Shown here piece by piece: positions 41,124-50,660 of a DNA stretch of 64,000 bases. Under the pieces are notes generated by a model. The model searched no databases, was not told where the DNA came from, and saw nothing but the letters and a program-made list of their open reading frames with translations. How positions within the stretch are numbered: the first letter of the stretch is position 1; each line of letters opens with the position of its first letter. The translations under genes were made by a program, and so were the position numbers. The stretch comes from Parasphingopyxis sp. (lineage in GTDB: Bacteria; Pseudomonadota; Alphaproteobacteria; Sphingomonadales; Sphingomonadaceae): NCBI RefSeq assembly GCF_028279465.1, contig NZ_JANQNS010000007.1:1-64000 (forward strand), in the 5' to 3' direction.

Positions 41124-43175
41124 TCAATTGAACCGTTCGTCCTTTTCCGCCTTATCGGCCAGCAGTTGCGATAGCTTGAAATTCTCGCCGAGCCGGTTGC
41201 GATGCTTCTCAAGGCCCGCGACCACGGTATCGAGGCCGACCGTATCGGCCCAGAACATCGGGCCGCCGGTGTAGAGCGGCCAGCCATAGCCGTTGATCCA
41301 GACGACATCGATATCGCTCGCACGCTGCGCCATGCCTTCTTCAAGGATCAGCGCGCCTTCATTGACCATCGGATAGAGCAGCCGTTCCTGAATCTCTTCC
41401 TTGGAGATTTCGCGCTGCTCGACGCCCTGTTTCTCTGCGAATTCGGCGATGACCTTCTTCACATCATCGGACGGCGTCCGCTGGCGGGCCTCGTTATAAT
41501 CATAGAAGCCCGCGCCCGTCTTTTGACCGCGGCGGTCCATCGCGCACAATGCGTCACGCACGCTTTCGATCCGGCTCGGATCGCGGTGCCAGCCGATATC
41601 GAGCCCGGCGAGGTCGGACATCTGAAACGGTCCCATCGGGAAACCGAAATCGAGCAACACTTCGTCCACTTCCCAGTAATTGGCACCTTCCATGATCAGC
41701 GCATTGGCCTGTTGCTGGCGCGGGCTGAGCATCCGGTTGCCGATAAACCCGTCGCACACTCCGGCGACGACGGCGATCTTGCCGATCTTCTTGGCGAGTT
41801 TCATGCAGGTCGCGAGCACCTGGTCCGACGTCTTGTCGCCACGCACGACCTCGAGCAACTTCATGATATTTGCTGGCGAGAAGAAGTGCAGACCGAGAAC
41901 ATGGTCCGGCCGGTCGGTCGCCATCGCGATTTCGTCCACATTCAGATAGCTGGTGTTGGACGCGAGTATCGCGCCGTCTTTCACCGTCTCGTCGAGCTTA
42001 GCGAAGACCTCCTTCTTCACATCCATATTTTCGAACACCGCCTCGATAACGAGATCGCATTCGGCGAGATCGGCATAGTCGAGCGTCGGCGTCAGCAGAC
42101 CCATCGCCTGCTCGACCTGCTCTTCCGTCATCCGGCCGCGCGATGCCGTGCGCTCGTAATTCTTGCGCATCACGCCCGTGCCGCGGTCTAGCGCGTCCTG
42201 CTCCATTTCGAGGATCGTCACCGGGATTCCGGCGGAGAGGAAGTTCATCGAAATTCCGCCACCCATCGTGCCGGCGCCGATCACGCCGACCTTCTTGATC
42301 GGGATAAGCTCGATATCCTTGGCGATCCCCTCAATCTTGTTGGCCGCGCGCTCTGCGAAGAAATAGTGGCGCATGGCCGCGGACTGGGTGCCCGCCATCA
42401 GCCCCATGAAGAGCTCGCGCTCTTTCTTGACGCCGTCCTCGTACGACATCTCACCAGCCGCCTTGACCGCCTGAATACCGGCCTCGGGCGCATCGAAACC
42501 GCGCAACTTGCGGCCATGCTTGGCGCGAAATTCGTCGAAGATCGCCGGATTTTCGACGCCGTCACGATTGGCCGTGCCCTCGCTGGCGCGCGGCACGGGT
42601 TTGCCGATCTGTTCGCGCGCGAAGGCGATCGCATCGTCCGCCAGACTTTCTTCGCCGACGATCCTATCGACGAGACCGATGCTTTCGGCCTTTTTCGCCG
42701 CAATCGGATTGCCGACCACTACCATAGGCAGCGCCGCCTCCGCGCCGACGACACGCGGCAGACGCTGTGTGCCGGCTGCACCCGGTATCAGGCCTAGCTT
42801 CACTTCTGGCAGGCCGAGCTTCGCGGAGGGCACGGCGACGCGATAGTGGCAGGCGAGCGCGACTTCGCATCCGCCGCCCAGTGCCGTGCCATGGATCGCT
42901 GCGACGACCGGCTTGTCGCTCGCTTCGATCTGGTCGAGCACATCGCCAAGCCCAGGACCTTGTGGCGGCTTGCCGAATTCGGTGATGTCGGCGCCGGCAA
43001 AGAATGTGCGCCCGTCGCAGCTAATGACGACGGCCTTCACGCTGTCGTCGCCCAGCGCTTCCGCGATGCCATCGGCCAGTCCCTGCCGGACGGCCTGGCC
43101 GAGTGCATTGACCGGCGGATTGTCGGAAATGATGACGAGCACATCGTCATGACGTTCGGTGGTGATTACGGACAT
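41124..43175 (-). CDS. FadJ/FadB-like enoyl-CoA hydratase/3-hydroxyacyl-CoA dehydrogenase fusion
   Basis: This 683-aa protein has an N-terminal crotonase domain ([20 protein letters not shown], oxyanion Gly; [20 protein letters not shown], catalytic Glu) and a NAD-binding domain ([20 protein letters not shown]). The dehydrogenase C-domain follows ([18 protein letters not shown]). It hydrates enoyl-CoA and oxidises the L-3-hydroxyacyl-CoA. Crotonyl-CoA from glutaryl-CoA is one possible substrate. GGAG upstream of ATG 43175 supports the start over 43235. It is divergent from the acyl-CoA synthetase gene and heads the minus-strand cluster. Confidence 0.93.
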   Translation of the reverse strand: MSVITTERHDDVLVIISDNPPVNALGQAVRQGLADGIAEALGDDSVKAVVISCDGRTFFAGADITEFGKPPQGPGLGDVLDQIEASDKPVVAAIHGTALGGGCEVALACHYRVAVPSAKLGLPEVKLGLIPGAAGTQRLPRVVGAEAALPMVVVGNPIAAKKAESIGLVDRIVGEESLADDAIAFAREQIGKPVPRASEGTANRDGVENPAIFDEFRAKHGRKLRGFDAPEAGIQAVKAAGEMSYEDGVKKERELFMGLMAGTQSAAMRHYFFAERAANKIEGIAKDIELIPIKKVGVIGAGTMGGGISMNFLSAGIPVTILEMEQDALDRGTGVMRKNYERTASRGRMTEEQVEQAMGLLTPTLDYADLAECDLVIEAVFENMDVKKEVFAKLDETVKDGAILASNTSYLNVDEIAMATDRPDHVLGLHFFSPANIMKLLEVVRGDKTSDQVLATCMKLAKKIGKIAVVAGVCDGFIGNRMLSPRQQQANALIMEGANYWEVDEVLLDFGFPMGPFQMSDLAGLDIGWHRDPSRIESVRDALCAMDRRGQKTGAGFYDYNEARQRTPSDDVKKVIAEFAEKQGVEQREISKEEIQERLLYPMVNEGALILEEGMAQRASDIDVVWINGYGWPLYTGGPMFWADTVGLDTVVAGLEKHRNRLGENFKLSQLLADKAEKDERFN

Positions 43176-43358
43176 GGGGGAATCTCCTGCAGCGCTTTTC
43201 TTTCGCTTCTCGCGCATCGCAGACGCCGCTGGCAAGGCTGTCGTTACGGAAAGCGACCGGTTTCCCTTGAGATTACGCCGCGTGCACCATAGCTAGAACG
43301 AAACGCAGAAGCCGGGGATTCGCGAATCCACCGGCCGATTTTTATGGAGAGACTGTAC

Positions 43359-45122
43359 GTGACGGAAATCAACCTCAATCCCGACCATCCCGATTGGCCG
43401 GTCATGTCGCTCGACGACGCGACGGCCATGCTCACCTCCGAAGGCAGTCCGTTCGAGACCGACGTGGTCGAGATCGAAGGCCGTCCGACGACCGTCTGGA
43501 AGAGCATCCCGCCGACTTTCGCCGATTTCGCGCGGATGGCGCGGATGGCCTATGCGGACCGCGAATTCATCGTCTTCGAAGATGAGCGCGTAACCTACAA
43601 CTCCTGGTTCAAGGCATCGGCCACGCTCGCGCACAAGCTGCAGGAGCTGGGCGTCGAAAAAGGCGACCGGGTCGCGCTGGCCGCCCGCAATCTTCCCGAA
43701 TGGCCGGTCATCTATTTTGCCACGCTCTCGCTGGGCGCGATCGTGGTTCCGCTTAACGGCTGGTGGACAGGCGGAGAGCTCGAATATGGTCTTCAAGACT
43801 CGGGTGCCAAGTTCCTGATCGCCGATGGCGAGCGCTACGAACGGATCAAGCCGCATCTCGACAATCTGCCCGCGATCGAAAAGATCATCGTCACCCGCCC
43901 CGGAGGCGAGCTGGACGAGGGCCTGGTTGCCCTGACCGATCTGATCGGATCAAGCCATGACTGGCCGGAGCTGGAAGAAACGGATTTTCCGGCAGCCGAT
44001 GTGCACCCGGAAACCGAGGCGTCGATCCTCTACACCAGCGGCACGACGGGCCGGCCCAAGGGTGCGGTCGCCACACATCGCAACTCGCTGACCAACCTGC
44101 TGTCATCGGCTTTTGCGACGACGCGCGGCGCGTTGCGGCGCGGCGAGACACCGCCCCCGCCCGGCACGCTGCCGGACCCGATATGCATCCTGCTCGTCAT
44201 TCCGCTGTTCCATGTGACCGGCTGCACAGCGCTGATGGGGCCGGTGATCGCCGGTGGTTCGAAACTGGTGCTCATGCACAAATGGGACACGGTGCGCGCG
44301 ATGGAGCTGATCGAGCGGGAAAAGGTGACGATGACCGGCGGCGTGCCGACCATCGCCTGGCAGATCCTCGAACATCCGGACCGCGACCAATATGACCTGT
44401 CGAGCCTCGACAGCATCACCTATGGCGGCGCGCCGGCCTCGCCCGATCTTGTCCGCAAGATCAAGAGCGAGTTCAAATCCTCGCCGGCCATGGGTTGGGG
44501 CATGACGGAAACGTCGGGCACCGTCACCGGCCATAGCGCCGAAGACTATCTGAACCGGCCCGACAGCTGCGGCCCGCCCGTGCCCGTCGCCAAGCTCAAG
44601 ATCATGTCGGAAGATGGCACGCGCGAAATGCCGACCGGCGAGATCGGCGAGCTCTGGGCGTTCGGCGCGATGGTCGTCAAAGGCTATTGGAACAAGCCCG
44701 AAGCGAACGCGGAAACCTTCGTCGACGGCTGGATCCGCACAGGCGATCTCGCCCGGCTTGACGAGGAAGGCTTCTGCTATATCTGCGACCGCGCCAAGGA
44801 CATGATCATCCGCGGCGGCGAAAATATCTATTCGTCCGAAGTCGAGAACTGCCTGTACGACCACCCGGCCGTCACCGACGCAGCGCTGGTCGGCATTCCG
44901 CACAAACAGCTCGGCGAAGAGCCGGCGGCGGTCGTCCATTGTTCGCCGGGACACGATGTTTCGGAAGCCGAACTACAGGGCTGGGTCGCCGAACGGCTGG
45001 CCAAGTTCAAGGTGCCGGTGAAGATCGTCTTCGTGGAGGAAACCCTGCCGCGCAACGCAAACGGCAAGATCCTGAAAAAGGACCTGCCGAAGCTGTATTT
45101 CGGGGTCGAAGAAGCGGCCTAA
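43359..45122 (+). CDS. AMP-forming acyl-CoA synthetase
   Basis: This 587-aa ANL enzyme has the P-loop-like YTSGTTGRPKGAVATH, MGWGMTETSGTVT, the hinge region WIRTGDLARLDEEGFCYICD, and the catalytic Lys in LPRNANGKILKKDLPK. It activates a carboxylic acid to its CoA thioester with ATP. The GTG at 43359, preceded by GGAGAG at about 43346-43351, is preferred over an ATG at 43344 that lacks a ribosome site. The substrate is unknown; the phosphotransferase/SDR operon nearby makes a short or hydroxylated acid possible. Confidence 0.93.
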   Translation: MTEINLNPDHPDWPVMSLDDATAMLTSEGSPFETDVVEIEGRPTTVWKSIPPTFADFARMARMAYADREFIVFEDERVTYNSWFKASATLAHKLQELGVEKGDRVALAARNLPEWPVIYFATLSLGAIVVPLNGWWTGGELEYGLQDSGAKFLIADGERYERIKPHLDNLPAIEKIIVTRPGGELDEGLVALTDLIGSSHDWPELEETDFPAADVHPETEASILYTSGTTGRPKGAVATHRNSLTNLLSSAFATTRGALRRGETPPPPGTLPDPICILLVIPLFHVTGCTALMGPVIAGGSKLVLMHKWDTVRAMELIEREKVTMTGGVPTIAWQILEHPDRDQYDLSSLDSITYGGAPASPDLVRKIKSEFKSSPAMGWGMTETSGTVTGHSAEDYLNRPDSCGPPVPVAKLKIMSEDGTREMPTGEIGELWAFGAMVVKGYWNKPEANAETFVDGWIRTGDLARLDEEGFCYICDRAKDMIIRGGENIYSSEVENCLYDHPAVTDAALVGIPHKQLGEEPAAVVHCSPGHDVSEAELQGWVAERLAKFKVPVKIVFVEETLPRNANGKILKKDLPKLYFGVEEAA

Positions 45123-45295
45123 AATCCTCTCCTGAGAATCAGGGGAGGGGGACCGCGACGCGCAGCGGCGTGGTGGAGGGGCGCGAGCGCAGCGAGCGTG
45201 CTTCCGCTAGCTTTATTCTAAACCACCTGCCGGTCGCATTGCCCCTCCACCGCCTTCGGCGATCCCCCTCCCCCCGCTTCGCGCAGGGAGGATTT
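45122..45295. repeat. Large inverted-repeat element between convergent genes
   Basis: The outer arms are AAATCCTC (45122-45129) and GAGGATTT (45288-45295). Middle arms are GGGGAGGGGGA (45142-45152) with TCCCCCTCCCC (45263-45273), and inner arms GGTGGAGGGGC (45172-45182) with GCCCCTCCACC (45241-45251). The pairs are nested with bulges between, so the whole folds into one long hairpin of about 174 bp. It fills the gap between the convergent synthetase and thioesterase stops. It could be a MITE or a terminator; it differs in sequence from the element at 1 and 18053. Confidence 0.85.
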
Positions 45296-45297
45296 AC

Positions 45298-46071
45298 TCA
45301 ACTGAACAGGGCGACGCTCTGCATGCCCGCCAGCACGGGTGTGCCGTCGCTCGCCCATAACCCATTATACTGGCTGCTATTGCCGTGGCGCGCCATGTCG
45401 CTGTCCGTCTGCACGATCCACCAGCCATTCTCGGTCACCGGCTTGGGCTCGAGCACGTTGGCGAACCAGGTGATCGAGCTGACCGGCGCGCCGCGCGATT
45501 GCAGGGCCACGGCGGCGGGCGGCAGGGCATCGCCCATCGCCATCAGTTCGATCATCGGATCGAGCCCGTCGCGTTCCCGCAAGCGCATCCAGCGGGTGAA
45601 GCGGGGTTTACCTTCCACATCTGGATGGCGGCTTTCGCGATATTCGAAATTATAGGTGAAGAATTCGGGCGGGCCGGACCGCAGTTCGTCGTCGGGTGGC
45701 GGCGCGCCGATATCGGGTGCGTCGTGATGCGCATAATCGACCTCGGACTCGAGCGCCTGCATGAAGACGTAAATCGCGCGCAGGCCCAGCCCTTTTTCTG
45801 AGTGGATATCGGACTGGATAAAGGCCGCTGTACGTCCGCGCCGCAACAGCTTGGTCGTGATCGTCACCTCGCCGGCGAGCGGGCCGATGAAAGAGACCTG
45901 CGCCGAGCGGAGCGGCGGCAAATCCTCTTCCGATTGCTGCGCCGCATGGAGGCCGAGCGCAGCGCTCAGCCCGCCATAGGCCGTCCGCCCCTGCATCCAT
46001 GTCGAAGGGATTGCGACGGTGTGGCCGTCCGCGGCAGGCGCAAAGCTCGCCAGAATCTGCTGCAAATTCAT
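45298..46071 (-). CDS. Acyl-CoA thioesterase-like protein (hotdog fold, TesB-related)
   Basis: This 257-aa protein contains WMQGRTAYGGLSAALGLHAA (hotdog helix), LRSAQVSFIGPLAGEVTITT and a second repeat ending TWFANVLEP with SVALFS at the C-terminus. This is the double-hotdog plan of TesB-like thioesterases (4HBT_3 type). It would cleave an acyl-CoA, freeing CoA. The ATG at 46071 follows AGGA by 7-8 nt. It is the last gene of the six-gene minus-strand operon, 14 nt after the aldo/keto reductase. Confidence 0.82.
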   Translation of the reverse strand: MNLQQILASFAPAADGHTVAIPSTWMQGRTAYGGLSAALGLHAAQQSEEDLPPLRSAQVSFIGPLAGEVTITTKLLRRGRTAAFIQSDIHSEKGLGLRAIYVFMQALESEVDYAHHDAPDIGAPPPDDELRSGPPEFFTYNFEYRESRHPDVEGKPRFTRWMRLRERDGLDPMIELMAMGDALPPAAVALQSRGAPVSSITWFANVLEPKPVTENGWWIVQTDSDMARHGNSSQYNGLWASDGTPVLAGMQSVALFS

Positions 46072-46085
46072 TTCAATTCCTGTAG

Positions 46086-47036
46086 TCAATCGCGCGGGAT
46101 GGCAGTGACGATGGCTTCGGCTTTCTCGAACAGCGCGGAATCGATCTCCAGCCCGCTTGCCGCCGCATTATCATCGAGCTGGTCCGGGCGGCTCGCGCCG
46201 ACGATCGCCGATGCGACATTGGGTTCGCGCAACACCCAGGCGAGCGCGAACTGCGCCATCGTGCAACCGGCTTCCGCGGCCAGCGGTTTGATCGCATCGA
46301 CGCCCCGAATGACTTCGGGCCTCATCAACCGCTCCATAAAGCCGCCCATATCGTCGCTCGCCGCGCGGCTGTCTTCGGGCGGCGGGCTGTCGGCGTCGTA
46401 CTTGCCCGTCAGCACGCCCTGCCCCAAGGGCGACCAGACGATCTGCGATACACCATTGTCCGCGCACAGCGGGATCACGGCCTTTTCAGGCCGCCGCCAG
46501 AGCAGCGAATATTGTGGCTGGCTCGAGACGAACTTTTCGACCTCGGGCACCATGTCGAGGGCCGCGCGGATCTGCTCGGGTTCCCATTCGGAAAAGCCGA
46601 TATAGCGAACCTTGCCGGCCTGCACGATATCGGTCAGCGCCGTCATCGTCTCTTCGAGCGGTATATCTTCATCGTACCGGTGACACTGGTAGAGATCGAC
46701 ATAATCGGTCTGCAACCGCTCCAGCGAGGCGTCGATTTGCTTCAATATCTGCGGCCGCGACAGGCCGCGATCCTCGCGCGACATCGGGAAATAGACCTTC
46801 GTTGCAAGCACATAGCTGTCGCGCGCCCGATCCTTCAGCGCCTCGCCGATCACCGTTTCCGAAGCCCCCCGGCCATAGGCATTGGCGGTATCGATGAAGT
46901 TGATCCCGAGATCGAAGGCGCGGTCGATACAGGCGATCGCCGTCTCCTTCTCGATCCCGACCCCGGTCGTCAGCCATGTGCCGAGGGAGATTTCCGAGAC
47001 TTCGAGATCGCTCGATCCGAGCTTGCGATATTGCAT
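46086..47036 (-). CDS. Aldo/keto reductase
   Basis: This 316-aa TIM-barrel enzyme opens MQYRKLGSSDLEVSEISLGT, then INFIDTANAYGRGASETVIG (catalytic Asp and Tyr), VLATKVYFP (Lys) and YVDLYQCHRYDEDIPLEETM (His). The NADP-contacting AIVGASRPDQLDDN is near the end. It resembles the AKR11/Kvbeta-like group. The start at 47036 lies 4 nt after the upstream SDR stop with AGGAG in front. It probably reduces an aldehyde or ketone made by neighbouring SDR enzymes; the substrate is unknown. Confidence 0.92.
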   Translation of the reverse strand: MQYRKLGSSDLEVSEISLGTWLTTGVGIEKETAIACIDRAFDLGINFIDTANAYGRGASETVIGEALKDRARDSYVLATKVYFPMSREDRGLSRPQILKQIDASLERLQTDYVDLYQCHRYDEDIPLEETMTALTDIVQAGKVRYIGFSEWEPEQIRAALDMVPEVEKFVSSQPQYSLLWRRPEKAVIPLCADNGVSQIVWSPLGQGVLTGKYDADSPPPEDSRAASDDMGGFMERLMRPEVIRGVDAIKPLAAEAGCTMAQFALAWVLREPNVASAIVGASRPDQLDDNAAASGLEIDSALFEKAEAIVTAIPRD

Positions 47037-47040
47037 TCGA

Positions 47041-47838
47041 TCAAATCTCCTTGCCCGGCCGCCGCGACAGGCCGACATCCAGATGCGCGCCCGCGTCGAG
47101 CAGGAGCGTTTCGCCGGTCGCCAGCCGGGTCGCTCCATCGAGCAGGCTGACGATGCCATCGGCGACATCCTCCGCCTGCCCTGCAATACCGAGCGGCACT
47201 TTCTGCGCGATGGATTCGTTGAGCGCCTTCAATCCCTCTTCGCCGAACCGGTCCGCGAACCAGCCGGTTCCGACATAGCCGGGGCATACGGCGTTGATCC
47301 GTATCTCCGGCGCGAGAACGCGCGCCAGCGAGCGGGTCATCGTCACCATCGCGCCTTTCGACGCCGCATAGGCGACAGACGAGCCATTGCCGAAGATGCC
47401 CGCGACCGAAGCGACGTTGACGACCGTGCCGCCGCCCGCCTCGCGCATGGCCGGAGCGCAGGCGCGGATCATCTCGAACGCGGCGACGGTGTTGAGGCGG
47501 TAGATGTCGAGAAAATCCTCGGCCGACAGCGCGTCCATATCCTCATGATTGGCGAATTTGGTCGTGCCGGCATTGTTGACCAGCAGATCGATCCGGCCCC
47601 ATTCGTCCTGGACCGCTTTGGCCAATGCATCGGCTTCGCCCGCCGCGAGATCGGCCAGGAAGGCTTTGGCGGTGCCGCCGCATTCGGCCGCCAGTGCTTC
47701 GGCGTCATCCTTGCTCTTGGAATAGTTGATCGCGACCTTTGCGCCGCGCGCCGCAAGGACCTTCACTGTCGCCGCGCCAATCCCGCGCCCGCCGCCGGTG
47801 ACGATCACGACTTTCCCGTCGAAAAAATCCTCCGCCAT
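47041..47838 (-). CDS. SDR family oxidoreductase (first of three, 3' most)
   Basis: This 265-aa classical SDR has TGGGRGIGAATV, NNAGTTKFANH, the catalytic Ser in NVASVAGIFG and YAASKGAMVTMTRS, and a PGYVGTGWF segment where most members have a Thr after PG. After strand 2 it reads NYSKSK, suggesting NADP. It resembles FabG-like ketoreductases. Its ATG overlaps the upstream SDR stop by 1 nt (TAATG, 47836-47840). Confidence 0.92.
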   Translation of the reverse strand: MAEDFFDGKVVIVTGGGRGIGAATVKVLAARGAKVAINYSKSKDDAEALAAECGGTAKAFLADLAAGEADALAKAVQDEWGRIDLLVNNAGTTKFANHEDMDALSAEDFLDIYRLNTVAAFEMIRACAPAMREAGGGTVVNVASVAGIFGNGSSVAYAASKGAMVTMTRSLARVLAPEIRINAVCPGYVGTGWFADRFGEEGLKALNESIAQKVPLGIAGQAEDVADGIVSLLDGATRLATGETLLLDAGAHLDVGLSRRPGKEI

Positions 47839-48641
47839 TAGACCGCCGCCTGCTTCGGCATCTGCCGCGTAACCGGATGCGAAGAGGACAGCCCGCCATC
47901 GACCGCGAGCGCCTGACCGTTGATATAGCTGGCATCGTCCGAGGCGAGGAAGGTCACGGCGCCTGCCAGTTCCTCCGGCTGCCCGCCACGCTTCAACGGG
48001 TTGAGCTGGCCGATCTTGCCTTCGACGCCCTTTTCGCGCGCATAGTCATAGACGGGCTTGGTCATGCCCGTCTCGATGATGCCCGGACAGACCGCGTTGA
48101 TGCGGACATTGCTGCCCGTCATCTGCTGCGCGGCCGTCTTCACCAGATTGATGACGCCCGCCTTGGATGCCGAATAGCTGCTCGGCCCGGCGCCGGAGCG
48201 GATGCCAGCGACCGAGGCCGTGCAGATGATCGCTCCGCCGCCGCGCTTTTCGATCTCCGGCGCGCCATATTTAATCGCGAGGAAGGGGCCGATCAGATTG
48301 ACGCGCAACACCTCCGCCCAGCTCTCGGCATCGCTGTCGAACAGCCCGCCCTGCAGGCCGCCGGTAATCCCGGCATTGGCAAAGAGCACGTCCAACCCGC
48401 CATATTCGCTGACCGCGCGTTCAACCAGCGCCTGCACATCGCTTTCGCTGCCCGCATCCATTTCGACGCCGATCGCTGTGCCGCCATCGGCCGTGATCTC
48501 CTCGACCGTTTCGTGCACGGTCGGCATCTTGTCGGCGCAGACGAGCTTGCCGCCCTCGGCCGCGAAGCGCTTGGCGGTCGCCCGGCCAATGCCGGACCCG
48601 GCGCCCGTTACGATGATCGATTTTCCTTCGAAGCGGCTCAT
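47838..48641 (-). CDS. SDR family oxidoreductase (second of three)
   Basis: This 267-aa classical SDR has [16 protein letters not shown], an acidic residue after strand 2 (CADK, suggesting NAD), [11 protein letters not shown] in place of [15 protein letters not shown] and [15 protein letters not shown], and a C-terminal [18 protein letters not shown] typical of FabG-like folds. The ATG at 48641 with AAGGA upstream is preferred over 48680. It starts 19 nt after the third SDR stop. Confidence 0.92.
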   Translation of the reverse strand: MSRFEGKSIIVTGAGSGIGRATAKRFAAEGGKLVCADKMPTVHETVEEITADGGTAIGVEMDAGSESDVQALVERAVSEYGGLDVLFANAGITGGLQGGLFDSDAESWAEVLRVNLIGPFLAIKYGAPEIEKRGGGAIICTASVAGIRSGAGPSSYSASKAGVINLVKTAAQQMTGSNVRINAVCPGIIETGMTKPVYDYAREKGVEGKIGQLNPLKRGGQPEELAGAVTFLASDDASYINGQALAVDGGLSSSHPVTRQMPKQAAV

Positions 48642-48660
48642 AACATAGTCCTTTTTTGCG

Positions 48661-49425
48661 TTAGATCGTACGCCCGCCATCCACGACCAGCACCTGTCCG
48701 GTCATGTATGTGGAGGCGGGAGACGCGAGATAGACAGCGGCGCCGGCGATTTCATGCGGTTCGCCGATCCGGTGGAGCGGGGTCGTCGCGGTCACGGCCT
48801 TTTCGATCTCGGGATTTTCCCAGAGCGCGCGCGCCATATCGGTGCGGATGAGGCCGGGTGCGATGCAGTTCACGCGCACATTGTCGTCGCCGAACTCATG
48901 CGCGAGGTTGCGCGCCATCTGCATATCGGCGGCCTTGGAGATGCAATAGGTGCCGATATCGACCGAACCCCTTAGCCCGCCGATTGACGAAACGATGATG
49001 ATCGAGCCTTCCTTCCGCTCGCGCATCTCGGGCGCGACCATCTGGATCAGCCAGTGGTTCGAGAGGATATTGTTGTCGAGAATCTTGCGGAACTGTTCGT
49101 CGGCAATCTCGGCCATCGGGCCGAAATGCGGGTTGCTCGCCGCGTTGCAGACGACAACATCGATCCGGCCGAACGCCTTGCGCGTCTCGTCCACGAGGTT
49201 CCGCAAATCCTCTTTCGACGAGATATTGGCGGGCACGGAGATTGCCGTACCCTCGCCATGCTCGGCATTGATCGCAGCGGCGACTTCGTCGCACGGCTCC
49301 TTCTTGCGGCTTGAAATGACGACCTTGCCGCCATTGGCGGCTATTTCCTCGGCTGTGGCCTTGCCGATCCCGCGCGAGGAGCCGGTGATGATCACGACTT
49401 TGCCGTCGAGATTGAAGAGTGACAT
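48661..49425 (-). CDS. SDR family oxidoreductase (third of three)
   Basis: This 254-aa classical SDR has [16 protein letters not shown], a basic pocket (SSRKKEP, suggesting NADP), [22 protein letters not shown] and [14 protein letters not shown], and ends [16 protein letters not shown]. The SNPHFGP loop is like that of the group found with acyl-CoA dehydrogenases and phosphotransferases (DHRS4-like), acting on CoA esters. AGGAGG overlaps the phosphotransferase stop and fixes the start at 49425; a longer open frame to 50133 reads antiframe through that gene and is not real. Confidence 0.92.
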   Translation of the reverse strand: MSLFNLDGKVVIITGSSRGIGKATAEEIAANGGKVVISSRKKEPCDEVAAAINAEHGEGTAISVPANISSKEDLRNLVDETRKAFGRIDVVVCNAASNPHFGPMAEIADEQFRKILDNNILSNHWLIQMVAPEMRERKEGSIIIVSSIGGLRGSVDIGTYCISKAADMQMARNLAHEFGDDNVRVNCIAPGLIRTDMARALWENPEIEKAVTATTPLHRIGEPHEIAGAAVYLASPASTYMTGQVLVVDGGRTI

Positions 49426-49436
49426 GAGCCTTCCTC

Positions 49437-50501
49437 CTATTCCGGTGCGCCGGCGGCGCGGGCGAAACCCCAAGCGGCTTGCGCCAGTTCCGGTACGCGC
49501 TTCGATCGTTCCTCGGCCTCGGCGGAGGATGCCGTGCCGTCGAGCCAGCGTTTCTTGATCCCCTGCAAGATGCCCGTCAGTCGGAACAGATTGTATGAAA
49601 AGTACCAGTTGAGATCGGGCACCGTGTCCCGCTCGGTCAACTCGCAATAGAGCGCCGTCGCTTCCTCGAGGGTCGGAATGCCCGTGCCCTCCAGATCGTG
49701 ATCGGCCAGCGCCGACCCGCCCTCGCCATGCATTACCCAATTCTGTGCAAGATAGGTGAAATCGGCCAGCGGGTCGCCGATCGTCGAGAGTTCCCAGTCG
49801 AGCACGGCGGCGACCTCGGGCCGGTCGGGCGCGAAGATCATATTGTCGAGCCGGTAATCGCCATGAATCACGCTGGTCCGCATCTGTTCGGGCACGGTCG
49901 TCGGCAGCCATTCGATCAGCTTCTCGACCTCGGGGATCGTCTCGGTCTCGGCCATCCGATAGAGCTTGGTCCAGGTGTGAACCTGGCGCTCGAAATAGTT
50001 GCCGGGCTTGCCGTGATTTTCGAGGCCGATTTCCTTGTAATCGAGATTGTGCAGCCGGGCGAGCGTACCGATCATCGCGCGATAGATGGATGTGCGCTCT
50101 TTGGGCTCTATGCCGGGCAGCATCCCGTCCCACAACACACGTCCGTCGACGAGGTCCATGATGTAGAATGCCGCGCCGATAACGCTATCGTCTTCGCATA
50201 GCGCAAAGGGCTTGGCGACCGGATAGCCGACCGGGTGGAGCGCAGCGATAGCCCGGTATTCCCGTTCGACCTGATGCGCCGAAGGCAGCAATTTGCCGAA
50301 CGGCTTGCGGCGCAGCACGAATGTCTGCCCGGCTTCGTCTTCCAGCCGATATGTCGGGTTGGATTGTCCGTCGGCAAATTTGGTGTAGGCGGCGAGGCCG
50401 TGAAACCCCTCGACATTCTCGCGCAGCCAGGCATCGAGACTGTCCTCGTCCATCCGATGTTCTTCGGCTACCCCTTCCGCCTTGATTGCTTTCTCGCCCA
50501 T
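49437..50501 (-). CDS. APH-type phosphotransferase, ACAD10/11-kinase-like
   Basis: This 354-aa protein has the APH kinase fold: GQSNPTYRLEDEAGQTFVLR, RREYRAI-like helix, the Brenner motif VIHGDYRLDNMIF (catalytic Asp, Asn) and metal-binding VLDWELSTIGDPLADFTYLA. This subgroup is the stand-alone form of the kinase domain of ACAD10/ACAD11 and LvaA, which phosphorylate 4-hydroxyacyl-CoA. It heads the minus-strand operon of three SDR genes, an aldo/keto reductase and a thioesterase. The substrate is inferred, not shown. Confidence 0.9.
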   Translation of the reverse strand: MGEKAIKAEGVAEEHRMDEDSLDAWLRENVEGFHGLAAYTKFADGQSNPTYRLEDEAGQTFVLRRKPFGKLLPSAHQVEREYRAIAALHPVGYPVAKPFALCEDDSVIGAAFYIMDLVDGRVLWDGMLPGIEPKERTSIYRAMIGTLARLHNLDYKEIGLENHGKPGNYFERQVHTWTKLYRMAETETIPEVEKLIEWLPTTVPEQMRTSVIHGDYRLDNMIFAPDRPEVAAVLDWELSTIGDPLADFTYLAQNWVMHGEGGSALADHDLEGTGIPTLEEATALYCELTERDTVPDLNWYFSYNLFRLTGILQGIKKRWLDGTASSAEAEERSKRVPELAQAAWGFARAAGAPE

Positions 50502-50660
50502 CGCTGCATCCCGTTTTCATGTTTTGAGGTTTACGGAGGCGTAACGTGCGCTCACGAATGAGTCGAGTGCGCTGGAAAGCCGCATCGCGAAAACTTGACG
50601 GGCGGCGCTGGGTGCCCATTCATGGCGGTCGACCGTTGCAGCCAGAGGGTACCGCAAGCC

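Noticed and set aside
45122-45295. Insertion sequence
   Set aside because: No transposase frame inside or beside it; only inverted arms, so at most a MITE-like remnant.
48661-50133. A 490-residue fusion with a novel N-terminal half before the third SDR
   Set aside because: The first ~236 codons read out of frame through the phosphotransferase gene; AGGAGG and the SDR N-terminus fix the start at 49425.
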